Shown here: positions 1-5,441 of the stretch, in pieces
Numbering within the stretch: position 1 is the stretch's first letter
How the letters are laid out: the number at the start of each line of letters is the position of its first letter
DNA from: Ekhidna sp.
Lineage (GTDB): Bacteria; Bacteroidota; Bacteroidia; Cytophagales; Cyclobacteriaceae
Length of the DNA: 5,441 nt
Assembly: GCA_013214445.1 (NCBI GenBank)
Contig: JABSPG010000138.1
Location: 3,632-9,072 of the forward strand
Reading direction: 5' to 3'
The notes under the pieces: model-generated
The model's database searches: none
What the model was told of the DNA's origin: nothing
Seen by the model: only the letters and a program-made list of their open reading frames with translations
Translations under genes and position numbers: made by a program

Positions 1-572
1 TTGCAAAGAGTTCCCAAGTAACCATTGCGCCTCTCAACTTTTTTGACTATCAGTTGGCATTGATTCGTGTGTCGGATGCAGCTTGGTTGAAAAAGGGATT
101 AGCTTATTATTTTTTATTTGATATCAGAAAATATTTAAATGATGAAGAGAATATCCTGATCAGACTTGATGGGACGAATGCATTTAACAATTCTTCTGAT
201 ACTATAGCTAAGCTTATTCGTACTAATGCGAATCTGGGCTCTGATAACATTATTGACTATACACATTTTGCATTTTTCTTTAATAGAAATGCGATTGATA
301 ATCATGAGATTTTCTACATTATTAATAGATATGATGATCCATTTCTTGTTCGTGATAAGTACTATCTAAAAACACTAAAAAACAGGATAAAACCATCATT
401 TGTTACAGAAGAGAGAAACGGGTTTTTCTATATAAGAATTAATTTCTTGTACCAAGGTAAGTTGCATATCACGACCATTTCTGTTAAAAAACAAACCGGT
501 TATTTTGGTATGCAAAAAGAAGGAAAGGTGATTGGTGGTTTTAGTCAACGAATGTACGCCCCAATAAATTAA
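1..572 (+). CDS. 3' part of an unrecognised protein gene, truncated by the left window edge
   Basis: The reading frame is open from the first complete codon at position 3 to the TAA at 570-572, giving 189 codons. There is no ATG near the left end; the first in-frame ATG lies far downstream, around residue 168. A TTG at 54 could be read as a start, but the frame continues without a break to its left, so the gene almost certainly begins outside the window. The product fragment is hydrophilic, rich in Asn, Ile, Tyr and Phe, with alternating charged and aromatic stretches. It has no obvious membrane segment, no signal sequence in the visible part, and no catalytic motif I recognise. The C-terminal third (about residues 130-189) reads like beta strands. 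I cannot assign a family. The DUF4846 gene follows 38 bases downstream on the same strand, so co-transcription is possible. If the attachment-site reading at 2997 is right, this is element cargo. Confidence 0.82.
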   Translation, partial: AKSSQVTIAPLNFFDYQLALIRVSDAAWLKKGLAYYFLFDIRKYLNDEENILIRLDGTNAFNNSSDTIAKLIRTNANLGSDNIIDYTHFAFFFNRNAIDNHEIFYIINRYDDPFLVRDKYYLKTLKNRIKPSFVTEERNGFFYIRINFLYQGKLHITTISVKKQTGYFGMQKEGKVIGGFSQRMYAPIN

Positions 573-580
573 TGTGGCAT

Positions 581-601
581 TTCTTATGAATAAGAATTTT
601 T
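581..601 (+). terminator. weak hairpin plus T-run between the first two genes
   Basis: TTCTTA (581-586), loop TGAA and TAAGAA (591-596) form a perfect 6-bp inverted repeat, followed directly by five T residues (597-601). The geometry is that of an intrinsic terminator, but the stem has only one G-C pair. It would at best be a leaky terminator or attenuator between the partial gene and the DUF4846 gene. It may equally be chance in AT-rich DNA. Confidence 0.25.
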
Positions 602-610
602 GCTGGTAGA

Positions 611-1495
611 ATGAACCTTTCCCTAGATGCTAAAAATAGATTTTTGTGCTGCGTAAGGCTAGGTAGTATGCTTGTCAGTGTCTTTAGTATTTGGAGCAGT
701 ATACTCGCGCAAGAATCTAGCAACTTTTTAGATCATGATGGGGCAACAGTAAAGACCCGATTCCGTCCACCTGATGATTTTGTAAGAAAGCCTGTTAATG
801 AGAACTCATTTGGGGATTATCTCAGGAATCTGCCCTTAAAAAAGCACAATTCACCTGTCAAATATTTTGATGGGACAGAAAAACCTCATGATGTTTTTGA
901 AGCAGTTGTTGATTTACCAATCGGAAATAGAGATCTTCATCAATGCGCGGATGCCATCATAAGGCTTAGAGCTGATTATTTGAGATCACAAGGAAAATTT
1001 GGTGAGATTCATTTCAATCTAACTAATGGTTTTAGAGTCGACTATTTAAAATGGTTAGATGGATTCCGAATAAAAGAAAAAAATAATAAAACATGGTGGG
1101 AAAGAACCGAGATTGCTTCTAATGATCTTGATGCAGTTTACTGGGATTACCTTGAATTGGTTTTCTATTTCGCGGGATCTTATTCTCTCAGCAGAGAATT
1201 ACAGCAAGTTGATATTTCTGATGTGAGAATTGGTGACGTCTTCATTTATGGAGGTTTTCCAGGTCATGCTATCATCGTTGTTGATCTTGTTGTTGATCCT
1301 ATTTCTGGTAAAAAGCTGATGCAGCTTGCTCAAAGCTATATGCCTGCACAGGAGATTCAAATTTTGAAGAATACGGAGAATGAAGATTTAAGTCCTTGGT
1401 TTGAAGCTGAATATACAGATGGAGCCTTCGGTTCCAATGTATTATTCACACCAGAATGGACTTTTTATGAAGGAGAGTTGAAGCGATTCAAATAA
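611..1495 (+). CDS. secreted DUF4846 domain protein
   Basis: This 294-residue protein matches what I know of the DUF4846 family (uncharacterised, mainly Bacteroidota) over nearly its whole length. Diagnostic stretches are IGNRDLHQCADAIIRLRADY (about 104-123), FNLTNGFRVDYLKWLDGFR (135-153), GDVFIYGGFPGHAIIVVD (208-225), QSYMPAQEIQIL (241-252) and TPEWTF (280-285). The N-terminus is a plausible signal peptide: basic residues (K8, R10, R16), then a hydrophobic core at 17-33 ending in ILAQ, so the mature protein should be exported. ATG 611 is preferred over ATG 668 because the later start would remove all positive charge before the hydrophobic core. The function is unknown. The conserved-looking C112 and H219 (in PGHA) recall the Cys/His pairs of NlpC/P60 or papain-like hydrolases, but that is inference. 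The stop lies 94 bases from the convergent integrase stop. Confidence 0.92.
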   Translation: MNLSLDAKNRFLCCVRLGSMLVSVFSIWSSILAQESSNFLDHDGATVKTRFRPPDDFVRKPVNENSFGDYLRNLPLKKHNSPVKYFDGTEKPHDVFEAVVDLPIGNRDLHQCADAIIRLRADYLRSQGKFGEIHFNLTNGFRVDYLKWLDGFRIKEKNNKTWWERTEIASNDLDAVYWDYLELVFYFAGSYSLSRELQQVDISDVRIGDVFIYGGFPGHAIIVVDLVVDPISGKKLMQLAQSYMPAQEIQILKNTENEDLSPWFEAEYTDGAFGSNVLFTPEWTFYEGELKRFK

Positions 1496-1540
1496 TTGTG
1501 TTTTTCTGGGATATTATATAGAATTGTTCGCTCTCGATCA

Positions 1541-1577
1541 GGATTTAGATCTTAAATGGAATATTTTAGATCTATCC
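1541..1577. terminator. imperfect inverted repeat in the convergent gap
   Basis: GGATttAGATCT (1541-1552) can pair with AGATCTATCC (1568-1577), with a 2-base bulge. The inner AAAT/ATTT bases can extend the stem after a T-T mismatch. The repeat lies between two convergent genes, where a bidirectional terminator is expected. There is no T-tract on either strand just beyond the stem, so a standard intrinsic terminator is not supported. The same bases also make a direct repeat of TTTAGATCT (1544-1552 and 1565-1573). The rest of the 94-base gap shows nothing else. Confidence 0.25.
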
Positions 1578-1589
1578 TGTATGGAATTC

Positions 1590-2873
1590 TCAGCCAAATG
1601 CTCGATTCATCTCGTTTCTAATTGTTGATTTGCTAGTTCCGTAGTAATGCTTAATGATTATAGAAACGCTCTTTCCTGTGATTTCTGATACAGTTTTAGG
1701 AGATACTCCTTTTTCACCACAAAGGGTTATAAAGGTCTTTATGGCGATATGTGAGCTGAGAACTGACCATTTCGAAACCATTGTAAATTCCTTATTGCCA
1801 GATTTAATTGAAACCTGCTCAACCATATCAGTTAGCTCCGCTAGTTTGCCTACTTCCTTTAGGTAGGTATTGAATTTTTGCTCTGAGATTTTTGGTAGTA
1901 AGAAATTATACTTTTTGGCTATTTGAAGTGGGAGAGGCATCAGTGGTATTTCAACATCACTCATATTCTTATGAGTTCTGAGGCATAATTCATCATCTTT
2001 AAAATGATATGGAGATAGTCGTGACAAGTCGGAGTATCTCAATCCACAGTAGCAGTTAAATACGAATAAGTCTCTCACCTTTTCAAGTCTCTTGTTATTC
2101 TCCAGATCCAAATCTACTAGTGCTCGAACTTCATTTTCTATTAAGTAGATGATCGGAGGAGTGACTTTATTTACTTTAAGTTCAGAGATTTCTGCTGGAA
2201 TCGGATATCCACTTCTTTTTAAATGTCGAAGGAGTACTTTTAAGTTTTTGACACTAGCCCCGGAAGTACTATCTTGAAGGCCCCTATCTCCAAGTGCATT
2301 GACATATTCCCTTGATAGAAAATTCAGGTATTTCTTATAAAACTCAATAGTCATATCCTTCACTTTGAGTTTACGCTTGTAAGCTATCTCAAATGACTTA
2401 AGGTGATGTCGGCAGGTCTTATAGCTCTGAGTTGTGGTTCTACTTTTACTGGAATTATCTATAAATGCACTGAATAAGGGTATAATCAAGGCGTTATTTA
2501 GTTCTTCAATGCTCTCCTTTACTTCTTCCTTTTGGCTGTATTTCCTTTTAACTTCATCAGCATATGGTTCACTATCCTCTAGTTGGAGTGATCTGACCAA
2601 CCCTAGAATTTCTTCTTTTTTTAGGGCTACTTGGGAATTAGCCTTTCTATCGTTTTTAGTTCTTTCAATAATGAGCTCTTGATTTGTTTTGTTTTTGCTT
2701 AAAGCTCTTGAAGAGTTTATCGTTTGCTTTTGCGGTGACCAAAACTCTGGTTTTACCTTGATGCCTGTAGAGAAATCAGCCCATTTCTCTCTGTGTGTAT
2801 AACGGACGTAGATGACGCACTCACCATGTTTGTTGACTTTACTTTTTCGAATCACTGCCTTTACTGTTGCCAT
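1590..2873 (-). CDS. tyrosine recombinase (integrase) of an integrated element, Bacteroidota type
   Basis: The 427-residue protein has the usual three parts of a Bacteroidota tyrosine integrase. These are an N-terminal arm-type DNA-binding domain (about 1-95, with YVRYTHREKWADFSTGIKV and FWSPQKQ), a SAM-like core-binding domain (about 130-225), and a C-terminal catalytic domain (about 240-427). Catalytic positions visible are R279 in CYCGLRYSDL, K302 in THKN, H375 in SSHIAIKTF, and the nucleophile Y410 in IKHYYG. Two positions depart from the canonical R-K-H-R-H-Y set: the HxxR arginine is I378 (with K379 next to it), and the usual GH histidine is K401 in TGKS. The ending TGKSVSIIIKHYYGTSKSTI looks like a known Bacteroidota variant rather than decay, and the frame is intact. 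The start is the ATG at 2873-2871. The gene points away from the tRNA-fragment junction at 2997-3018, which lies 124 bases from the start codon. Length is normal for the family. It should catalyse site-specific integration and excision of the element to its left. Confidence 0.94.
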   Translation of the reverse strand: MATVKAVIRKSKVNKHGECVIYVRYTHREKWADFSTGIKVKPEFWSPQKQTINSSRALSKNKTNQELIIERTKNDRKANSQVALKKEEILGLVRSLQLEDSEPYADEVKRKYSQKEEVKESIEELNNALIIPLFSAFIDNSSKSRTTTQSYKTCRHHLKSFEIAYKRKLKVKDMTIEFYKKYLNFLSREYVNALGDRGLQDSTSGASVKNLKVLLRHLKRSGYPIPAEISELKVNKVTPPIIYLIENEVRALVDLDLENNKRLEKVRDLFVFNCYCGLRYSDLSRLSPYHFKDDELCLRTHKNMSDVEIPLMPLPLQIAKKYNFLLPKISEQKFNTYLKEVGKLAELTDMVEQVSIKSGNKEFTMVSKWSVLSSHIAIKTFITLCGEKGVSPKTVSEITGKSVSIIIKHYYGTSKSTIRNEMNRAFG

Positions 2874-2877
2874 AGCC

Positions 2878-2908
2878 CTAAGGTAAAGAAGGTCAAGTAA
2901 TAGGTCAA
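2878..2908 (-). promoter_or_regulatory. tentative integrase promoter
   Basis: On the minus strand, TTGACC (2908-2903) is followed after 17 bases by TACCTTAG (2885-2878). This resembles the Bacteroidota -7 consensus TAnnTTTG with one mismatch, and the -33 TTG. The -7 box would sit only 4 bases before the ATG, implying a leaderless or nearly leaderless transcript, which lowers confidence. The -35-like TTGACC is inside one of two direct repeats, so a protein bound there could occlude the promoter. Confidence 0.22.
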
Positions 2909-2910
2909 GT
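2891..2910. repeat. tandem GGTCAAGT direct repeat upstream of the integrase
   Basis: GGTCAAGT occurs at 2891-2898 and again at 2903-2910, 12 bases apart from start to start, in the short flank between the integrase start and the attachment site. Closely spaced short direct repeats in this position are typical of arm-type integrase sites or binding sites for an excision factor or repressor. Which of these applies cannot be told from one sequence. Confidence 0.45.
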
Positions 2911-2960
2911 GATTTTAAGAATTTTGGTGTTTTTAGGTTATGTAAATCTTCTTTAAATAT

Positions 2961-2981
2961 CCTTTAAGGGTGTTTTAAAGG
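2961..2981. repeat. CCTTTAA/TTAAAGG inverted repeat near the junction
   Basis: CCTTTAA (2961-2967) and TTAAAGG (2975-2981) are perfect 7-bp inverted copies around a 7-base spacer, GGGTGTT. A further CTTTAA lies at 2951-2956. The repeat lies 15 bases left of the tRNA fragment, on the element side. It could be a core-flanking recombinase site; a transcription terminator is unlikely because no T-run follows on either strand. Confidence 0.35.
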
Positions 2982-2996
2982 TATTATTAGTGTTTA

Positions 2997-3018
2997 GGTT
3001 CGATTCCCCTACGGACTG
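2997..3018 (+). other. tRNA 3'-end fragment, probable attachment site (attR) of the element
   Basis: These bases match the 3' end of a tRNA. GG is followed by the T-loop TTCGATT (2999-3005), then CCCCT (3006-3010), the 3' half of the T-stem. ACGGACT (3011-3017) would be the 3' strand of the acceptor stem, and G3018 the discriminator; CCA is not encoded. The 5' T-stem strand should read AGGGG, but only the last GG is present, preceded by AT-rich DNA. No D-arm, anticodon arm or 5' acceptor is found upstream, so this is a fragment and not a gene. It abuts the integrase flank on one side and a strong terminator on the other, as expected when an element inserts in a tRNA 3' end. The implied 5' acceptor is R-GTCCGT. 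A G73 discriminator with that stem would suit tRNA-Glu among others, but the isotype is not determinable. Confidence 0.72.
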
Positions 3019-3023
3019 CTTAG

Positions 3024-3057
3024 AAAGGTCTTTCATGCAATCGAAAGGCCTTTTTTT
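3024..3057 (+). terminator. strong intrinsic terminator, probably of the original tRNA gene
   Basis: AAAGGTCTTTC (3024-3034), loop ATGCAATC (3035-3042) and GAAAGGCCTTT (3043-3053) form an 11-bp stem. It is perfect except for one T-G wobble, and a run of seven T (3051-3057) overlaps the end of the stem. This is a textbook Rho-independent terminator on the plus strand. It begins 6 bases after the tRNA 3' end, with no other plus-strand gene to terminate, so it most likely belonged to the tRNA transcript that the inserted element has separated from its 5' part. Confidence 0.9.
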
Positions 3058-3376
3058 ATCCTCTGTTGTTATGGCTGTCGTCAAAGAACAAAGCAACTCT
3101 AGCTGGAACTACTTTTGTACTCTTCAGCTACAGGAACAAGAAAAGAGTTCACTCTAGATCGACTAAGTGTTGAATATTTTGCAATTACTGGTTACTTGTA
3201 CAGCAGTTAGCTCCATTATCTTTAATGTACTTCCTAGGTTCTAAGTTTAAGTGAATACGTCGAGGAAAGGCATAAGTATTAGCAGCCATTTTATATTGCT
3301 TTTAGACTGTCGAGGTTATATACTTTCAAAAAGAAATCAAGCCCGAATCTATCTGCCGGTTGTGCGATTGCCTATT

Positions 3377-3388
3377 CCATTTAAATGG
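3377..3388. promoter_or_regulatory. perfect 12-bp palindrome upstream of the sulfatase
   Basis: CCATTTAAATGG is a perfect palindrome in the non-coding stretch, 166 bases before the sulfatase start, and is followed immediately by a second partly symmetrical block (3389-3405). Dimeric regulators bind such sites, but AT-rich palindromes of this size also arise by chance. No regulator is identified. Confidence 0.2.
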
Positions 3389-3481
3389 TGACCTGAGGTA
3401 AGTCATGATTTTGAAAAAAACAATTTAGAATGGATTTGAAATTTATTGATTTGCTTTTTTTTGATTTGACCGATATCTACC

Positions 3482-3526
3482 CCCTAATAACCAACTTGTG
3501 CTACCTACTCATTTAGGGCTTTTTTT
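3482..3526 (+). terminator. weak terminator-like CCCTAA...TTAGGG plus T-run
   Basis: CCCTAA (3482-3487) can pair with TTAGGG (3513-3518) across a 25-base loop, followed by C and then seven T (3520-3526). The T-run is good, but the stem is only 6 bp and the loop is long. No plus-strand gene ends just upstream, so it could be a leader hairpin of the sulfatase transcript, a remnant, or chance. Confidence 0.25.
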
Positions 3527-3553
3527 CTTTTGAAGTCATAAATATTTGTATTG

Positions 3554-5089
3554 ATGACAAGATTTTTGATTTCACTTTTTTCAACCCTTCTGATCATCAG
3601 GTGCTCAATGAAGGGTCCTTCGCAAGAGGGTCCAAACCAATCTAAGAAGCCAAACATTATCGTATTTTATGTTGATGATTTGGGTTTTGGTGATTTGAGT
3701 AGCTATGGGGCTACAGGAGTTCAGACAAAGTACGTAGATAGACTGGTAGATCATGGGCTTAAATTAACTGATGCGCACAGTACAGCAGCTACTTGCACAC
3801 CAAGCAGATACTCACTTCTTACAGGTGAGTATGCTTTTAGGAACAATGCTAAAATTCTTCCAGGCGATGCGCCACTGCTGATAGATACGACAAAAACAAC
3901 TCTGCCCAGAATTTTGGCAAGAGCGGGCTATAAAAGTGCTGTGGTAGGTAAATGGCACTTGGGACTTGGACTTGGTCAAGTAAATTGGAATGAAAAAGTA
4001 TCTCCAGGGCCACTTGAGTTGGGTTTTGACTACAGCTTTTTGCTGCCAGCTACAGGGGACAGGGTACCTACCGTCTACTTGGAAAACCATGATGTTGTGA
4101 ATCTAGATCCTTCACAACCTATCAATGTGTCATACAAGAAAGATCTTGGTCAGCAAAAAGCGACAAAAGAGAATGCAAGGTTCATTTCAGATAAACAGCA
4201 TAGTCAGACATTGATCAATGGTGTAGGCCGAATAGGAGCGATGACTGGAGGAGAAAGCGCTCTTTGGATAGATGAAGAATTTCCTAATGTATTCACAGGA
4301 AAGGCCATAGAGTTTATTGAGCACAATCAGGAGGATCCATTCTTTCTATTCTTCTCTTTTCACGATATTCATGTACCTCGATTACCTCATGAAAAATTCC
4401 AGGGTAAAAGTGAAATGGGACCTAGAGGTGATGCAATTGTGCAAATGGACTGGATGACAGGCCAGATTGTTCAGAAGCTGGAAGAGTTGGGTATTGATAA
4501 GAATACCATGATTGTTTTTACAAGTGACAATGGTCCGGTTTTGAACGATGGTTATGAGGATTTAGCTGAGGAAAAGATCGGCAATCATAAGCCAGCAGGA
4601 CCTTACAGAGGTGGAAAATACAGTGCCTTTGAAGCTGGTACCAGAGTACCAACGGTGGTGTACTGGCCAGGGAAAGTACAGCAAGGGGTGAGCAACGCGT
4701 TGATATCCCAGGTGGATATGATGGCTTCATTTGCAGCTTTGGTAGAGATAGAACTTCAAGAGGGAGAAGGAATTGATAGCGAGAATCAGCTGGAAGCCCT
4801 GTTAGGAAATGATCCTAATGGTCGCGAATACATGTTAGAGGAGTCCTATACCTTGGGTATAAGAAATAATGAATGGAAGTACATTCTCCCCATTCCTGCC
4901 GACAAGAACATCCCTAAGTGGATGACTGTCAAAAAGGTAGAGACAGGTTTTTCAAGTGAGGAACAGTTGTTTAACTTGAAAAAAGACGAAGGAGAAATGA
5001 TTAATCTTGCAAATGATTATCCGGAGATTGTTAGTCAACTTAGGGCTAAATTGGATGAGATTAAGAACGTAGAAATGTTGCCCGAATGA
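3554..5089 (+). CDS. type I (formylglycine-dependent) sulfatase, arylsulfatase A-like
   Basis: This 511-residue exported hydrolase of the S1 sulfatase family cleaves sulfate esters. Expected family residues are all present: metal-binding D41-D42 in YVDDLGFGD, signature CTPSRYSLLTG with C81 as the formylglycine precursor and R85, K133 and H135 in VGKWHLG, H273 in HDIHVP, D325-N326 in TSDNGP, and K355 in YRGGKYSAFEAGTRVP. The C-terminal part (about 425-505) contains the usual small subdomain. Length is normal. The N-terminus (MTRFLISLFSTLLIIRCSMK) is a signal sequence. A Cys at 17 could be a lipoprotein Cys, but Arg at -1 is atypical. The start is set at ATG 3554; a TTG at 3551 directly precedes it and is less likely. 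C81 needs conversion by a maturase (anSME or FGE type), not encoded here. The substrate is unknown, probably a sulfated glycan given the adjacent sensor gene, which starts 55 bases downstream. Confidence 0.96.
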   Translation: MTRFLISLFSTLLIIRCSMKGPSQEGPNQSKKPNIIVFYVDDLGFGDLSSYGATGVQTKYVDRLVDHGLKLTDAHSTAATCTPSRYSLLTGEYAFRNNAKILPGDAPLLIDTTKTTLPRILARAGYKSAVVGKWHLGLGLGQVNWNEKVSPGPLELGFDYSFLLPATGDRVPTVYLENHDVVNLDPSQPINVSYKKDLGQQKATKENARFISDKQHSQTLINGVGRIGAMTGGESALWIDEEFPNVFTGKAIEFIEHNQEDPFFLFFSFHDIHVPRLPHEKFQGKSEMGPRGDAIVQMDWMTGQIVQKLEELGIDKNTMIVFTSDNGPVLNDGYEDLAEEKIGNHKPAGPYRGGKYSAFEAGTRVPTVVYWPGKVQQGVSNALISQVDMMASFAALVEIELQEGEGIDSENQLEALLGNDPNGREYMLEESYTLGIRNNEWKYILPIPADKNIPKWMTVKKVETGFSSEEQLFNLKKDEGEMINLANDYPEIVSQLRAKLDEIKNVEMLPE

Positions 5090-5144
5090 GTTGGTTGAGC
5101 TTGCTAGTCCGGGCCTTGATTGGGTTCATAGTTTTAATGATGTG

Positions 5145-5441
5145 ATGCTGAAAAGGGAAATATTATATGTGATCAAATTGCTGGTTTTAGTAAGCCGGCA
5201 ATTTGCGTTTCAGGCCACTGAGGATGATGAGTTTTCATTGCAGTATTTTGACATATCAACGGGCCTTTCTAACAACTACGTGTCCAAAATAGTCAAAGAT
5301 GATTTGGGCTTTTTCTGGTTCGCCTGTGAGGGAGGGATCAACCGCTTTGATGGAGAGAACATTCAAATTTTACGCCCAGATGAGCGGTACTCTCAACTAA
5401 AGAATGAGAACATTGAGACGCTATTCAAGGACAGTGCTGGT
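5145..5441 (+). CDS. N-terminal part of a two-component-regulator propeller (Reg_prop) sensor, cut by the right edge
   Basis: From ATG 5145 the frame is open for 99 codons to the window end. The N-terminus (MLKREILYVIKLLVLVSRQF) is basic then hydrophobic, consistent with a signal peptide or membrane anchor. Then comes a typical first propeller repeat: FDISTGLSNNYVSKIVKDD, GFFWFACEGGINRFDG (residues 55-70), and the start of the next repeat, NENIETLFKDSAG (87-99). This pattern (GLSNN..V..I..D..GF.WF...GG.NR.DG) is the Reg_prop hallmark of Bacteroidota hybrid two-component systems and related propeller sensors. In these the periplasmic propellers sense a ligand, often an oligosaccharide. The C-terminal half (histidine kinase, receiver and AraC-like domain, or a LuxR-type variant) is outside the window, so the subtype is open. 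The frame has no stop between the sulfatase end and 5145, but ATG 5145 best fits the signal sequence. It could be co-transcribed with the sulfatase. Confidence 0.9.
   Translation, partial: MLKREILYVIKLLVLVSRQFAFQATEDDEFSLQYFDISTGLSNNYVSKIVKDDLGFFWFACEGGINRFDGENIQILRPDERYSQLKNENIETLFKDSAG

Larger units (their letters stand above)
3059..3553. other. 495-base stretch without a convincing gene
   Basis: No reading frame of useful length with a sensible start is seen on either strand. The longest plus-strand candidate with an ATG (3071-3157, 28 codons) has no supporting signal. The stretch contains a perfect 12-bp palindrome, CCATTTAAATGG (3377-3388), followed by TGACCTGAGGTAAGTCA (3389-3405), itself partly symmetrical. 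GTCGAGG occurs twice. A possible terminator-like element lies at 3482-3526. It presumably contains the sulfatase promoter, but I see no clear TTTG / TAnnTTTG pair at normal spacing. It may also hold debris from past insertions at this tRNA locus. Confidence 0.6.

Noticed and set aside
54..572. Reading the first gene as starting at TTG 54
   Set aside because: The frame stays open to the left edge and the segment before 54 reads as ordinary protein, so the gene is a partial one entering from outside.
541..723. Minus-strand reading frame opposite the gap and the DUF4846 start
   Set aside because: It lies antisense over the signal-peptide region of a recognised gene and its product shows no recognisable features.
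1654..1866. Plus-strand reading frame inside the integrase gene
   Set aside because: Shadow of the catalytic domain coding strand; no domain-like content.
2434..2682. Plus-strand hydrophobic reading frame inside the integrase gene
   Set aside because: Its Ser/Leu-rich character is what antisense reading of a Lys/Glu-rich coding region gives; the integrase on the other strand is clearly real.
2997..3018. Complete tRNA or tmRNA gene
   Set aside because: No D-arm, anticodon arm or 5' acceptor strand lies upstream. The implied acceptor (ACGGACT) also does not fit the usual tmRNA 3' end, so only a fragment is supported.
3071..3157. Small 28-codon plus-strand frame after the terminator
   Set aside because: Too short, no ribosome-binding or promoter signal, and no recognised similarity; the opposite strand reads equally well over part of it.
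3812..4090. Minus-strand reading frame inside the sulfatase
   Set aside because: It lies opposite conserved sulfatase sequence and has no recognisable features.
4518..4730. Minus-strand reading frame inside the sulfatase
   Set aside because: It lies opposite the TSDNGP and GGKYSAFEAGTRVP motifs of the real gene.
1..5441. CRISPR array, insertion-sequence ends or transposase gene
   Set aside because: No regularly spaced repeats of CRISPR size, no transposase frame, and no terminal inverted repeats flanking a gene were seen.

Overview
The window looks like Bacteroidota chromosome, probably a marine or polysaccharide-degrading member of the Cytophagales side of the phylum. The evidence is a DUF4846 protein, a Bacteroidota-type tyrosine recombinase, a type I sulfatase, and a two-component-regulator propeller sensor starting directly behind the sulfatase. 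Spacing and composition fit (AT-rich DNA, no strong Shine-Dalgarno sequences). Genus is not resolvable from the sequence alone.

Layout. Bases 1-572 are the 3' end of a protein gene that enters from the left edge and is not recognised. Bases 611-1495 encode a secreted DUF4846 protein on the same strand. A short convergent gap (1496-1589) separates it from a tyrosine recombinase on the minus strand (1590-2873). The recombinase 5' flank (2874-2996) is AT-rich and carries direct and inverted repeats. It ends exactly where a 22-base fragment of a tRNA 3' end begins (2997-3018), followed by a strong intrinsic terminator (3024-3057). Bases 3059-3553 hold no convincing gene. A sulfatase (3554-5089) and the first 99 codons of a Reg_prop sensor protein (5145 to the right edge) complete the window.

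Interpretation. The tRNA fragment has no 5' part, sits beside an integrase, and is followed by what looks like the original tRNA terminator. This is the arrangement expected at the distal attachment site of an element integrated into the 3' end of a tRNA gene. The left 3 kb (unknown gene, DUF4846 gene, integrase) would then be the right end of an integrated element, and everything from about 2997 rightwards would be resident chromosome. The intact tRNA and the second core copy should lie to the left, outside the window.

The sulfatase and the propeller sensor form a separate module on the resident side. Both are on the plus strand, 55 bases apart. A periplasmic sensor next to a sulfatase suggests use of a sulfated glycan, but no glycoside hydrolase or SusC/SusD gene is visible here, so that reading stays provisional.
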